From DASWTL01 sp966250385 (lineage in GTDB: Bacteria; Bacteroidota; Bacteroidia; Sphingobacteriales; Sphingobacteriaceae): a DNA stretch of 64,000 nt. Within the stretch, counting starts at the first letter, position 1, and the number at the start of each line of letters is the position of its first letter. The notes below the pieces were generated by a model. It had not been told where the DNA came from, searched no databases, and saw only the letters and a list, made by a program, of their open reading frames with translations. Shown in pieces: positions 24,237 to 33,224 of the stretch. The DNA lies in contig CBINHC010000003.1 of the NCBI GenBank assembly GCA_966250385.1, forward strand, positions 1 to 64,000, given 5' to 3'. Position numbers and translations under genes: made by a program.

Positions 24237-26030
24237 TCAGATGGTTTCAGGTAACGTATATTTCCGGCCTTTGTTCTGCTCCCTGAGCCACTCCATCAGC
24301 GGCGCAAAATAGTCGAGCATCGGTTTTGCGGTAAGCTCGGAGCCGGTCTTCTCCCTGAGGACCTCGTTCCAGTCCCGGCTGGCTCCCGGCGCCATGATGC
24401 TTTTAAGGAATTCCCCGACCTGTTTGTTCCCGTAATAATTGGTGGCTCTCGGATCCTGCTTCAGGATATTTTTGGCGATGTGGTCGTGCAGCTGGAAAAG
24501 AATAACGAAGGAAAGCGCATAATCGTAGTACTGCGCCGGATCGTCATTGATATGGGTTTTCGTTGCCGCATCGGCATATTGTTCCCCGCGGGCGGAAGGC
24601 GGAACGATACCCTGGTACTTTTTGGCCAGTTCCCACCAGCGCGCATTCATCTGGTCCTGCGACAGACTGTCCGCGTAAAGCGCCTTTTCAAACTCGGTCA
24701 TGGTCCCTGCCGAAAACGGAATGAACACCGCGTAATTCAAAGCCTCCTTCAGCAGGGCCTGAATCTCATCGGTCTGCGTTCCGGCACTGATCAGTCCCTT
24801 CTTCTCAAGGAAGGGCTTCTGCATGGAGGCAAGGCCCATCAGGCTGCCCATGGCTTCATGATAGGCCCGGTTGGCGCCTTCCCGCAGCAGGGGCGGAACC
24901 TCATCGTTGGTATAGCTCTGATAATAATAAATATGCCCCAGCTCATGATTGACGGTTTCATACCACTCGGCATTCGGCTCGACGCTCATCAGGCTGCGCA
25001 CGTCGTCCTGCAGATCCATATGCCAGGCGGAGGCGTGATTGTTCTTTTTATATCCGGTCCCGGCAGGCAGGGGGTAAAGACTTGACTTTTCCCAGAACAC
25101 CGGCGGAAGCGCCCGGAATCCGAGACTTTTATAGAAGTCCTCGCCGCTCTTCACGACCCACTCCGCCGGCTTCGCCTTCAGTGCCGAGTCGAGGTTCATC
25201 CCTTTTACGGAAACCATCGGACTCCAGTCCTGACCCCAGCGGTTCGGCAGCCAGTGCGCCGGCAGGTAATCGGGGACGTCCGCACCGTATCTGCGGGCAA
25301 GTTCATACCGCGCATAGGTATGCAGTTCCCGGTAGAGCGGCCGGAGCTCCTGGTTGATCTTCCCGATCAGCTTCATCATCTCATCGGTCTTCATTCCGTA
25401 GTCGGAGACCTGGTATTCAAAGAAATCCTTGTAGCCGAGGGCCTGCACGGTCTGGTTGCGGAGATTCCGGAGCGTGGTCAGTCCGGGCTTCAGCACCTTT
25501 CCGACCTCCTTACTCGCTTCCCATGCCGCCAGGCGTTTTGCCGGATCCGTTTCGGACTTGAGCATCTCGTCGATCTCATTGGTCGTTACCGACCGGCCGG
25601 CCACTTTGTAATCGAACCCGTAAAGCTTTTCAACCTGCGCATTCTCCTCGCGGATCCGTTCCCGGACCGTCTCAGAAACGGTTTCCGGGTTGTTCGCCGC
25701 GAAATACAGCACCTTCTCAAGCTGCTTCACCTGCAGATCCGAAAGATCGCCGGGATTTCTGAGAAGCCCGCGCGCCTGGTCGATATTGGCCTTGCTGCCG
25801 GTAAAGGCCGCAAAGGCTTCACCCGTCCGCTGTACCGCCCTGGCGTTGGTACTGTCGCCCTCGACGATCTTCGTGTTGGCAGCCCACTGGGCTTCCGAGG
25901 AAGCCGTGTATAACTTCACATACTCCTTTGTATAGGAGTCCAGGAACTGCTGCGCATCACCGGAGACCTCCTTACGGGTGGTACATCCGGCCAGGATCAG
26001 TGCAAAAGCGAGAACGGGTAGTTTTTTCAT
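24237..26030 (-). CDS. M2-family (ACE-like) zinc metallopeptidase, lipoprotein
   Basis: This 597-aa protein has the gluzincin active site HELGH (HExxH) at about residue 360, and the M2 follow-up REGANRAYHEAMGSLM that supplies the third zinc ligand Glu. This is the pattern of angiotensin-converting-enzyme/peptidyl-dipeptidase relatives. The N-terminus is a lipoprotein signal (LALILAGC), so it acts in the periplasm or at the outer membrane. Substrate is unknown. It begins 4 bp after the pfkA stop, at the end of a four-gene operon. Confidence 0.9.
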   Translation of the reverse strand: MKKLPVLAFALILAGCTTRKEVSGDAQQFLDSYTKEYVKLYTASSEAQWAANTKIVEGDSTNARAVQRTGEAFAAFTGSKANIDQARGLLRNPGDLSDLQVKQLEKVLYFAANNPETVSETVRERIREENAQVEKLYGFDYKVAGRSVTTNEIDEMLKSETDPAKRLAAWEASKEVGKVLKPGLTTLRNLRNQTVQALGYKDFFEYQVSDYGMKTDEMMKLIGKINQELRPLYRELHTYARYELARRYGADVPDYLPAHWLPNRWGQDWSPMVSVKGMNLDSALKAKPAEWVVKSGEDFYKSLGFRALPPVFWEKSSLYPLPAGTGYKKNNHASAWHMDLQDDVRSLMSVEPNAEWYETVNHELGHIYYYQSYTNDEVPPLLREGANRAYHEAMGSLMGLASMQKPFLEKKGLISAGTQTDEIQALLKEALNYAVFIPFSAGTMTEFEKALYADSLSQDQMNARWWELAKKYQGIVPPSARGEQYADAATKTHINDDPAQYYDYALSFVILFQLHDHIAKNILKQDPRATNYYGNKQVGEFLKSIMAPGASRDWNEVLREKTGSELTAKPMLDYFAPLMEWLREQNKGRKYTLPETI

Positions 26031-26034
26031 GGCT

Positions 26035-27012
26035 TTATAGTGAAAGAATGTCTACGATCTTCAGGAAGTTCGGATTCACCTCCTCCAGGTGCTTGATCGC
26101 ATTGGCAAAGGAGGTGTAGTGGATCTCACCGTGGATAACGCCGATCATTTCGCCCTTGCGGCCCTCCATCAGGGACTCCACTGCGGCCACGCCCAGCCTG
26201 CTGGACAGTACGCGGTCCATACAGGTTGGTCTTCCGCCGCGCTGCATATGGCCCAGGATCGAAACCCGGGTATCGTAGTGCGGGAACTTTTCCTTCATCA
26301 CGGTGGCGATCTGGAAAGCGCCGCCGGCATCATCGCCTTCAGCGACGATAATGATCTTGGAAGCCTTGTCCTTGCGGCCTTTCTCGAGCCGGTCGATCAG
26401 GGCGCGGACATCCGTTTTGCTTTCGGGGATCAGGATCGCTTCCGCACCGGCGCCGATGCCGCTCCGCAATGCGATCAGACCGGAGTCACGGCCCATCACC
26501 TCGACGATGAACAACCGGTCGTGCGATTCCGCAGTATCCCGGATCTTATCCACCGCGTCGATAACGGTATTGATCGCCGTGTCATAACCGATCGTGAAAT
26601 CGGTTCCGACCAGGTCATTGTCTATGGTTCCCGGCAGACCCATGACCGGGATATCGAATTCGTTGATAAAGATGTTGGCACCGGTAAAGGTACCGTCACC
26701 GCCGATGGCCACCAGGGCGTCGATCCCGTGTGCCTTCACCTGCTCATATGCACGCTGGCGTCCTTCCCTGGTCCGGAACTCATCGCTCCGGGCTGTCTTC
26801 AGAATAGTTCCGCCGCGCTGAATGATATTGGCCACGGACTTGCGGTCCATCGGAATGATATCTCCGCTGATCAGGCCCGCATAGCCCCGCATGATCCCAA
26901 CCACTTCAAGATTATAATACAATCCGGTACGAACGACGGCACGGATCGCTGCATTCATTCCCGGAGAATCGCCCCCTGAGGTAAATACCCCGATCTTCTT
27001 AATCTGACTCAT
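26035..27012 (-). CDS. pfkA: ATP-dependent 6-phosphofructokinase
   Basis: It phosphorylates fructose 6-phosphate, the committed step of glycolysis. The 325-aa protein has the nucleotide-binding GVFTSGGDSPGMNAAIR, the PFK signature around the catalytic Asp (GTIDNDLVGTDFTIGYDTA) and the substrate Arg region RGGRPTCMDRVL. Gly at the ATP site (IGGDGTFTGA) favours ATP over pyrophosphate as donor. It starts one base after dsbD ends. Confidence 0.96.
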   Translation of the reverse strand: MSQIKKIGVFTSGGDSPGMNAAIRAVVRTGLYYNLEVVGIMRGYAGLISGDIIPMDRKSVANIIQRGGTILKTARSDEFRTREGRQRAYEQVKAHGIDALVAIGGDGTFTGANIFINEFDIPVMGLPGTIDNDLVGTDFTIGYDTAINTVIDAVDKIRDTAESHDRLFIVEVMGRDSGLIALRSGIGAGAEAILIPESKTDVRALIDRLEKGRKDKASKIIIVAEGDDAGGAFQIATVMKEKFPHYDTRVSILGHMQRGGRPTCMDRVLSSRLGVAAVESLMEGRKGEMIGVIHGEIHYTSFANAIKHLEEVNPNFLKIVDILSL

Positions 27013-27013
27013 G

Positions 27014-29089
27014 TTACTGCTTTAAAAATGCGGCTTTCCCGCTGTCTAAAAATTGAATATAGTTATTAATGTCAAGGTCAAAGGCCTGCGGCGGAGTAAG
27101 CGTCGCGCCGGCCGGGTCAACAATTACATAATAAGGCTGTGAATTGGTTTTATACCGGCTCGCCTGCAGGTCACTCCATTGCTGCCCGATGGTCCGGATC
27201 TTTTTGCCGGAGCTCCCGGTGAACTGTTCGCCTTCCGGGAGGGCGGTCTTATCATCCACGTACAGGGAGATCAGCACATAATCGTTCTTCAGACGGCGCA
27301 GCACTTCCGGGTCGGACCAGACACTGGCCTCCATCTTCCGGCAGTTGGTGCAGCTCCAGCCCGTAAAATCGATCAGCACCGGTTTATTGACCTGCCGGGC
27401 ATAGGCCAGGCCTTCCTCATAGTCATAGAAAGCGTCCAGTCCATGCGGCGCGTGGAAAAGACCGGCATACTTCCGGCCGGGCGTGATGGCGGCCGGAGCC
27501 CCCTGTCCGGAGGAGGACATATCGAAATCCTGCGTTTGCTGGGGCGGAAGCCACGCACTGATCGCTTTCAGCGGCGCGCCCCACAGACCGGGGATCATAT
27601 AGATGGTAAATCCGAGAGCCAGCATTGCAAAGAACAACCGCGGAAGCGACAGGAAGTTCTGCGGAGAATCATGTGAAAGTGAGATCTTGCCCAGCAGATA
27701 GAATCCGAGGATCCCGAAAATGATGATCCAGGTCACCAGGAAGATATCGCGGTCAAAAATTCCCCAGTGGTAGGCCAGGTCGACATTCGAAAGGAACTTG
27801 AACGCCAGGGCCAGTTCCAGGAAACCGAGCGATACCTTGACGGTATTCAGCCAGCCCCCCGACTTCGGCATTTCTTTCAGCCAGCTCGGGAAAATGGCAA
27901 ACAACGTAAACGGAATGGCCAGGGCGGCTGAGAATCCGAGCATTCCCATGGCGGGACCGAGGTATGTTCCACGGGAAACGGTTTCCACGAGCAGCGTCCC
28001 GATGATCGGTCCGGTGCATGAAAAAGAAACCAGCGCCAGCGTGAAGGCCATGAAGAACAGGCCGACGAAGCCGCCCCTGTTTGATTTCTCATCCATTTTG
28101 TTGACGAGTCCGGACGGCAATGTTATATCGAACGCACCCAGAAAGGATACCGCGAACAGGATAAGAATGGCAAAGAAGATCAGGTTGAAGGTCGCGCTGC
28201 TGGCCGCTTCGTTCAGGGCGGAAGATCCGAAAAGGAAGGTGATCAGCAGGCCCAGCGATACATAGATGACGATAATGGAAATACCATACAGAAAGGCATG
28301 CTGCACACCCTTCGCCCGGGAACCGGATTTCTTGGTGAAAAACGAAACGGTCAGCGGGATCATCGGATAGATGCATGGCATAAAGAACGCAGCCAGTCCG
28401 CCGAAGAACCCGGCAAGAAGAATTCCCCAGATCGATACGTCGCCGGCCGGCGCCGCGCTGACCGGGCGGGAAACCGGCGAAGCCTTGCTGCCCCCATCCG
28501 AAACGGCCGGCGCCACCGCGCTGTCCGCTGCAGGAACCGTCAGGCCCGAAGCTGTGTCTGCGGACGGGGCAGTAACAGCCGCCGAAGGAGTTTCCGAAGC
28601 CGGTACCGCAGCGGGAGCCTTTGAATCAGCGGCAACGGTGCCCAGGTCCACCGGTATGTTGAATTCAACTTCCTCGGGCGGCAGACACCGCTCGTCATCG
28701 CAGACCATATACTCCAGCACCCCGGTCACCTTAGTCTTCGGCGCCTTCAGTTTGATCCGCTGACGAAAGGTGACCTCATCCTTGTGCCATGCGATCTGCA
28801 TGTTGAAGGTCTTGTCAAAGGCCGAAATGGCCCTGGGGGTTTCGGTAACTTTTCCGGATAACGCATAATCCTTTGAGGGATTGAACTTAAAGGATGTGGG
28901 AACGGGACCGTCCTCTCCGATGAACTGCGAGTAGAGGTGCCAGCCTTCCTGGATGGACGCCCTGATAATCAGTTCGGCCTCCGTATCGTTTATCTTCCTG
29001 GAAGAGTAGCTCCAGCTCACCGGCTCAAAGATCTGGGCGTTTGCCGAGAGCGTGAACAGTGCCAGAATTAGGATAACAAGCTTTTTCAT
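27014..29089 (-). CDS. dsbD: thiol:disulfide interchange protein DsbD
   Basis: It carries reducing power across the inner membrane to periplasmic thiol proteins and cytochrome c maturation. The 691-aa protein has a signal peptide, an N-terminal DsbD-alpha-like domain with CDDERCLPPEEVEF (about 130), and an Ala/Pro/Ser-rich linker (about 155-225). Eight or so membrane helices follow, with paired Cys in MPCIYPMIPL and SCTGPIIG, and a C-terminal thioredoxin-like domain with WSCTNCRKME. It overlaps the upstream birA by 4 bp and runs directly into pfkA. Confidence 0.94.
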   Translation of the reverse strand: MKKLVILILALFTLSANAQIFEPVSWSYSSRKINDTEAELIIRASIQEGWHLYSQFIGEDGPVPTSFKFNPSKDYALSGKVTETPRAISAFDKTFNMQIAWHKDEVTFRQRIKLKAPKTKVTGVLEYMVCDDERCLPPEEVEFNIPVDLGTVAADSKAPAAVPASETPSAAVTAPSADTASGLTVPAADSAVAPAVSDGGSKASPVSRPVSAAPAGDVSIWGILLAGFFGGLAAFFMPCIYPMIPLTVSFFTKKSGSRAKGVQHAFLYGISIIVIYVSLGLLITFLFGSSALNEAASSATFNLIFFAILILFAVSFLGAFDITLPSGLVNKMDEKSNRGGFVGLFFMAFTLALVSFSCTGPIIGTLLVETVSRGTYLGPAMGMLGFSAALAIPFTLFAIFPSWLKEMPKSGGWLNTVKVSLGFLELALAFKFLSNVDLAYHWGIFDRDIFLVTWIIIFGILGFYLLGKISLSHDSPQNFLSLPRLFFAMLALGFTIYMIPGLWGAPLKAISAWLPPQQTQDFDMSSSGQGAPAAITPGRKYAGLFHAPHGLDAFYDYEEGLAYARQVNKPVLIDFTGWSCTNCRKMEASVWSDPEVLRRLKNDYVLISLYVDDKTALPEGEQFTGSSGKKIRTIGQQWSDLQASRYKTNSQPYYVIVDPAGATLTPPQAFDLDINNYIQFLDSGKAAFLKQ

Positions 29090-29889
29090 TGATGTGATTC
29101 GGTCAGTTCCTGTATAAATTCTATTTCTTTTAAGCCAAAGTGGCGTATTTTCCCTGCTATGTCCACCTCAAGCAAGCCATAACGGCTTGTTCCGAGGATC
29201 CGGCCGTTCACCGTTTCATTCCCGGTCCGGAACGCCGAATAAACGCCCCGTTTATACAGCCGTTCAAGGTATGCCTCATTGATTTCGGTGGTGTGTCCCC
29301 CTTTTAACTGAAGGTATCTTCCTTCAAGGGCGGTGCAAATCTCGCCCAGTATCTTCCTTAAATCATAATCCCTGTGTAAGATTTTCTTAAAGGAGGTAAC
29401 GTTTTTCAGCTCATCCGGGTATTCGACCTGGTTAATATTCAGCCCGATCCCGACCACGGAATTCCTGATCCTGTCGCCCTGAACCATGTTTTCGATCAGC
29501 ATGCCGCCGATCTTCCGGTGGCCAACATAGCAGTCGTTGGGCCACTTGATGGTCGCTGAATTGTCAAAATACCGCCGCAGCACATCATTGAGTGCCAGGC
29601 AGACCGTTTGGTTCAGTACGAACTGCTGATCTACCGGCAGAAAAACGGGCTTCAGCAGTATGCTGATGGTCAGATTTTTTCCCGGCTCGCTTACCCAGGT
29701 ATTGTTCACCTGTCCGCGTCCGGCAAACTGTTCTTCTGCCATTATAACAGTCCCTTCAGCTACTGGCTCAGATTTTGACAATAATTCCTTGAGCCAGGAG
29801 TTTGTAGAATCTACAGAGACCAGTGAAACGATATTTTGTTCAACAAATAATTGTGAAAAAATGTTATTTTGCAAGTTACTGCGCACCAA
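29086..29889 (-). CDS. birA: biotin--[acetyl-CoA-carboxylase] ligase
   Basis: It attaches biotin to the carrier domain of acetyl-CoA carboxylase. The 267-aa protein lacks the N-terminal HTH of E. coli BirA, so it is a ligase only. It has the motif GRGQVNNTWVSEPGKNLTISILL at about residue 57 and KWPNDCYVGHRKIGGMLIEN. No ATG start exists: candidates are TTG at 29889, GTG at 29886 and TTG at 29874 (giving LQNNIFSQLF...), the last being plausible by comparison with the family's usual N-terminus. The gene overlaps dsbD by 4 bp (ATGA). Confidence 0.92.
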   Translation of the reverse strand: MVRSNLQNNIFSQLFVEQNIVSLVSVDSTNSWLKELLSKSEPVAEGTVIMAEEQFAGRGQVNNTWVSEPGKNLTISILLKPVFLPVDQQFVLNQTVCLALNDVLRRYFDNSATIKWPNDCYVGHRKIGGMLIENMVQGDRIRNSVVGIGLNINQVEYPDELKNVTSFKKILHRDYDLRKILGEICTALEGRYLQLKGGHTTEINEAYLERLYKRGVYSAFRTGNETVNGRILGTSRYGLLEVDIAGKIRHFGLKEIEFIQELTESHQ

Positions 29890-29919
29890 AATATAAATTA
29901 TTCAAAACTAAATTTTTTA

Positions 29920-30294
29920 ATGGGAAAAAGGAAGGTCATCCAAGAATCCACCTACATTTCTGAGATTGCAATCCACGGAATTCAAGAGAAAAAGGGAAAC
30001 GAGATCGTAAGATTAGACTTAAGAAATATACATAGCTCGGTCGCTGATTATTTCGTCATCTGTCACGCCAGCTCATCTACTCAGGTAAAAGCAATAGCCC
30101 AAAGCGTTGAAGAAGAAATCTTCAAATCCCTGAACCAGGACCCTATCCGGAAGGAAGGTATCCAGCACGGTGAATGGATCTTACTCGATTATGGGGATGT
30201 GGTCGTACACATCTTCAAAACCGACAAGCGGGAGTTTTACGGCATAGAGGATTTGTGGGGAGATGCAGAAATGCAATTTTACAAGAGTGCATAA
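29920..30294 (+). CDS. rsfS: ribosomal silencing factor RsfS
   Basis: This 124-aa RsfS/YbeB/Iojap protein binds L14 and prevents subunit joining in slow growth. The core has VRLDLRNIHSSVADYFVICHASSSTQV and the C-terminal DYGDVVVHIFKTDKREFYGIEDLWGDAE. The ATG at 29920 is chosen over an upstream start at 29869 because the latter would run into the divergent birA gene and adds no conserved residues. It is followed 56 bp later by ftsH, an order common in Bacteroidota. Confidence 0.95.
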   Translation: MGKRKVIQESTYISEIAIHGIQEKKGNEIVRLDLRNIHSSVADYFVICHASSSTQVKAIAQSVEEEIFKSLNQDPIRKEGIQHGEWILLDYGDVVVHIFKTDKREFYGIEDLWGDAEMQFYKSA

Positions 30295-30350
30295 TTACTT
30301 ATAATTGCCACTCGCTACATAAAAAATACCCTTGTTGGAATAACTGAAAA

Positions 30351-32405
30351 ATGAAAGAGAACAAAGCAACCAAAAAACCTATAAAGAAAATACCGGGGAA
30401 GAAGATCATTCCCAAACCGCCGCGATTCAACATCATGTGGCTGTATGCGGCGATCATCATCGGTCTGTTCGTTGTGCAGTATATGTTCAGCGGCAACAGC
30501 GCCAAGAACATCAACTACAAGCGGTTCGAGCAGCAGATGCTGATCCCGCGCGACGTTGAGAAGCTGGTCGCGTACAAGAACCAGGACCTGGTAACCGTCG
30601 AGGTATATATCAAGAAAGACCGTCTGAGCCAGTCGAAATATGACGATGTCCGCAACAAGAGCAGTTTCAGCATGGCATCCAACAGCCCGCAGTACTACTT
30701 CACCGACGGATCGATCGACGGCCTGCAGGCCAAGCTGAAGGAAGCGGAAAAGGATATTCCGGCCAACCAGACCACCCCGCTCAACATTGAGAGCCGGGAA
30801 AGTCCGTGGGCGGGATGGTTCATGACCATCATCCTCCCGGTCCTGTTACTGATCGGATTCTGGGTATTCATCATGCGCCGTATGGGCGGCGGATCTGCAG
30901 GCGGTGCGGGCGGCCAGATATTCAATATCGGCAAATCCAAAGCGACCCTGTTCGACAAGGAGGCGCAGGTTACCGTGACCTTCAACGACGTGGCGGGCCT
31001 TGAAGAAGCGAAACAGGAGGTGATGGAGATCGTCGATTTCCTGAAGAACCCGAAAAAATACACAAACCTGGGCGGTAAGATCCCGAAGGGCGCACTGCTG
31101 GTCGGATCCCCGGGAACCGGAAAGACCCTGCTGGCCAAAGCCGTAGCCGGTGAGGCGCAGGTTCCGTTCTTCTCGCTGTCAGGATCTGACTTCGTGGAAA
31201 TGTTCGTCGGAGTCGGTGCATCGCGTGTCCGTGACCTGTTCAAGCAGGCCAAGGACAAGGCTCCTTGTATCATCTTCATTGACGAGATCGATGCGATCGG
31301 ACGGGCCCGCGGAAAGAACAATATTGTCGGCGGAAATGACGAGCGTGAAAACACGCTGAATCAGCTGCTTGTGGAGATGGATGGTTTCGGTACCGATTCC
31401 GGTATCATTATCATGGCCGCCACGAACCGTCCGGATGTCCTGGATTCGGCGCTGTTGCGTCCCGGACGTTTTGACCGTCAGATCTCCATTGACAAACCGG
31501 ACCTGGTCGGCCGCGAGCAGATCTTCAAGGTTCACCTGCAGCCGCTTAAGCTGGCCGAAGAGGTGGATCCGAAGAAACTGTCGGCACAGACCCCGGGGTT
31601 TGCCGGCGCTGAGATCGCCAACGTTTGTAACGAAGCTGCGCTGATCGCCGCAAGACGCAATAAGACAGCCGTGGATATGCACGACTTCCAGGATGCGATC
31701 GACCGTGTGATCGGCGGACTGGAGAAAAAGAACAAGATCATCTCTCCGGAAGAGAAAAGGATCGTTGCCTACCACGAGGCGGGGCACGCCATCGCCGGCT
31801 GGTTCCTGGAACATGCAGATCCGCTGGTCAAGGTTTCCATCGTACCGCGCGGCGTAGCTGCGCTGGGTTACGCACAATACCTGCCAAAAGAGCAGTTCCT
31901 GTATACAACGGAGCAGTTGCTGGACGGCATGTGCATGACCATGGGCGGCCGTGTCGCCGAAGACATCGTGTTCGGAAAAATCTCGACCGGAGCACAGAAT
32001 GACCTGGAACGGATCACCAAACTGTCCTACGCGATGGTGACCATCTACGGTATGAATCCGAAGATCGGTAACGTATCCTTCAACGACACCCAGGGCGAAT
32101 ACCAGTTCAACAAGCCGTATTCGGAAAAAACGTCCGAAATGATCGACGAGGAGGTCAGAAACCTGATCGACGGCGTATACCAGACCACCAAGGCGCTGCT
32201 CCTTGAAAAGAGGGAAGGCCTGGAAAAACTGGCGCTGAAGCTTCTTGAGAAAGAGATCCTGTTCCAGTCTGACCTGGAGGAGATCCTGGGCAAACGTCCG
32301 TTCGATACCCGTACCACCTATGACGAATATGTGAACGGCGCTGTTGAAGAAGGCGTGGTCGACCACAACAGGATGGCTGAAAATAGCTCAGCCACCCCGC
32401 AATAA
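30351..32405 (+). CDS. ftsH: ATP-dependent zinc metalloprotease FtsH
   Basis: This membrane-bound AAA+ protease degrades misassembled membrane proteins and regulatory proteins. The 684-aa protein has two membrane helices (about 25-45 and 148-166) flanking a periplasmic domain. The AAA module has Walker A GSPGTGKTLLAKA (about 243) and Walker B CIIFIDEIDAIG, then the SRH region MAATNRPDVLDSALLRPGRFDR. The peptidase domain has HEAGHAIAG (HExxH). Length is normal for Bacteroidota. Confidence 0.97.
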   Translation: MKENKATKKPIKKIPGKKIIPKPPRFNIMWLYAAIIIGLFVVQYMFSGNSAKNINYKRFEQQMLIPRDVEKLVAYKNQDLVTVEVYIKKDRLSQSKYDDVRNKSSFSMASNSPQYYFTDGSIDGLQAKLKEAEKDIPANQTTPLNIESRESPWAGWFMTIILPVLLLIGFWVFIMRRMGGGSAGGAGGQIFNIGKSKATLFDKEAQVTVTFNDVAGLEEAKQEVMEIVDFLKNPKKYTNLGGKIPKGALLVGSPGTGKTLLAKAVAGEAQVPFFSLSGSDFVEMFVGVGASRVRDLFKQAKDKAPCIIFIDEIDAIGRARGKNNIVGGNDERENTLNQLLVEMDGFGTDSGIIIMAATNRPDVLDSALLRPGRFDRQISIDKPDLVGREQIFKVHLQPLKLAEEVDPKKLSAQTPGFAGAEIANVCNEAALIAARRNKTAVDMHDFQDAIDRVIGGLEKKNKIISPEEKRIVAYHEAGHAIAGWFLEHADPLVKVSIVPRGVAALGYAQYLPKEQFLYTTEQLLDGMCMTMGGRVAEDIVFGKISTGAQNDLERITKLSYAMVTIYGMNPKIGNVSFNDTQGEYQFNKPYSEKTSEMIDEEVRNLIDGVYQTTKALLLEKREGLEKLALKLLEKEILFQSDLEEILGKRPFDTRTTYDEYVNGAVEEGVVDHNRMAENSSATPQ

Positions 32406-32430
32406 ATAGTAAATCAAATATTAAATCTTC

Positions 32431-32438
32431 TAAATTTG
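32431..32438 (+). promoter_or_regulatory. TAnnTTTG promoter element upstream of the LUD gene
   Basis: TAAATTTG is a perfect match, located 56 nt before the ATG at 32495 in the gap after ftsH. Confidence 0.5.
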
Positions 32439-32494
32439 TCACGCCGGCGCATCTGTTCCGGCGTGACTTGTTTTTACCCGATAATATCGTCCGG

Positions 32495-33151
32495 ATGAAG
32501 GAATCGACTTCCAAAGAAAAAATGCTTAAAAAGATCCGCAAAGCTCTTCTGGAGAAGCATGAGAACCCCTACCCGAATCTGGAGGACACGCCGGTCTATC
32601 CGCCCACGGAGGAATACCTGGAGGTCCTGTTCGCCGAACAGCTGACTGCCGTATCGGGAAAGTTCATCTACTGTGAGGATGAGATCCAGCTGATCGAAAA
32701 CCTGCTGCTGCTGGCCGAAGAGAAACAATGGCGGCGCATCTACTGCTGGGAGTCTCCGCTTCAGGATATGCTGACCAACTACGAGTTTCCGTTCTACAGC
32801 ACCGATACCGGCTTCGAGCAGGCCGAGGTCGGCATCACCACCTGTGAGGCTTTGGTGGCCCGAAACGGGAGCGTCATGATCTCGAATGCCGGCGCCGCAG
32901 GAAGAAGGCTCAGTATTTACCCGGGCGCCCACGTGGTGATCGCCTATACGTCCCAGCTGGTCCTGGACCTGAAGGATGCGTTCCGGCTGCTAAAGAACAA
33001 GTATCCCGGTGAACTGCCTTCCATGATCTCCAATATCACCGGTCCGAGCAGGACGGCCGATATTGAGAAAACGCTGGTTCTCGGCGCCCACGGGCCGAAG
33101 GAGCTGATCGTTTTCCTGATCGACAGACAGGCCGCCTCCGGAAGGGATTAA
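32495..33151 (+). CDS. LUD (LutC/YkgG-type) domain protein
   Basis: This 218-aa protein has the lactate-utilisation LUD domain of LutC/YkgG: GITTCEALVARNGSVMISNAGAAGR and the C-terminal GPSRTADIEKTLVLGAHGPKEL, a motif diagnostic for this family. In Bacteroidota the gene is commonly found next to ftsH, as here, without lutA or lutB, so a direct part in lactate oxidation should not be assumed. The ATG at 32495 is chosen over 32468 from the family N-terminus (MKESTSKEKMLKKIRKALL). Confidence 0.88.
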   Translation: MKESTSKEKMLKKIRKALLEKHENPYPNLEDTPVYPPTEEYLEVLFAEQLTAVSGKFIYCEDEIQLIENLLLLAEEKQWRRIYCWESPLQDMLTNYEFPFYSTDTGFEQAEVGITTCEALVARNGSVMISNAGAAGRRLSIYPGAHVVIAYTSQLVLDLKDAFRLLKNKYPGELPSMISNITGPSRTADIEKTLVLGAHGPKELIVFLIDRQAASGRD

Positions 33152-33224
33152 CCGCCTGACGGCTAATTCCATACAGCCACAAACTATTGTTTTCCGTCTG
33201 CGTTACTCGTTATAAGCTCCCCCC

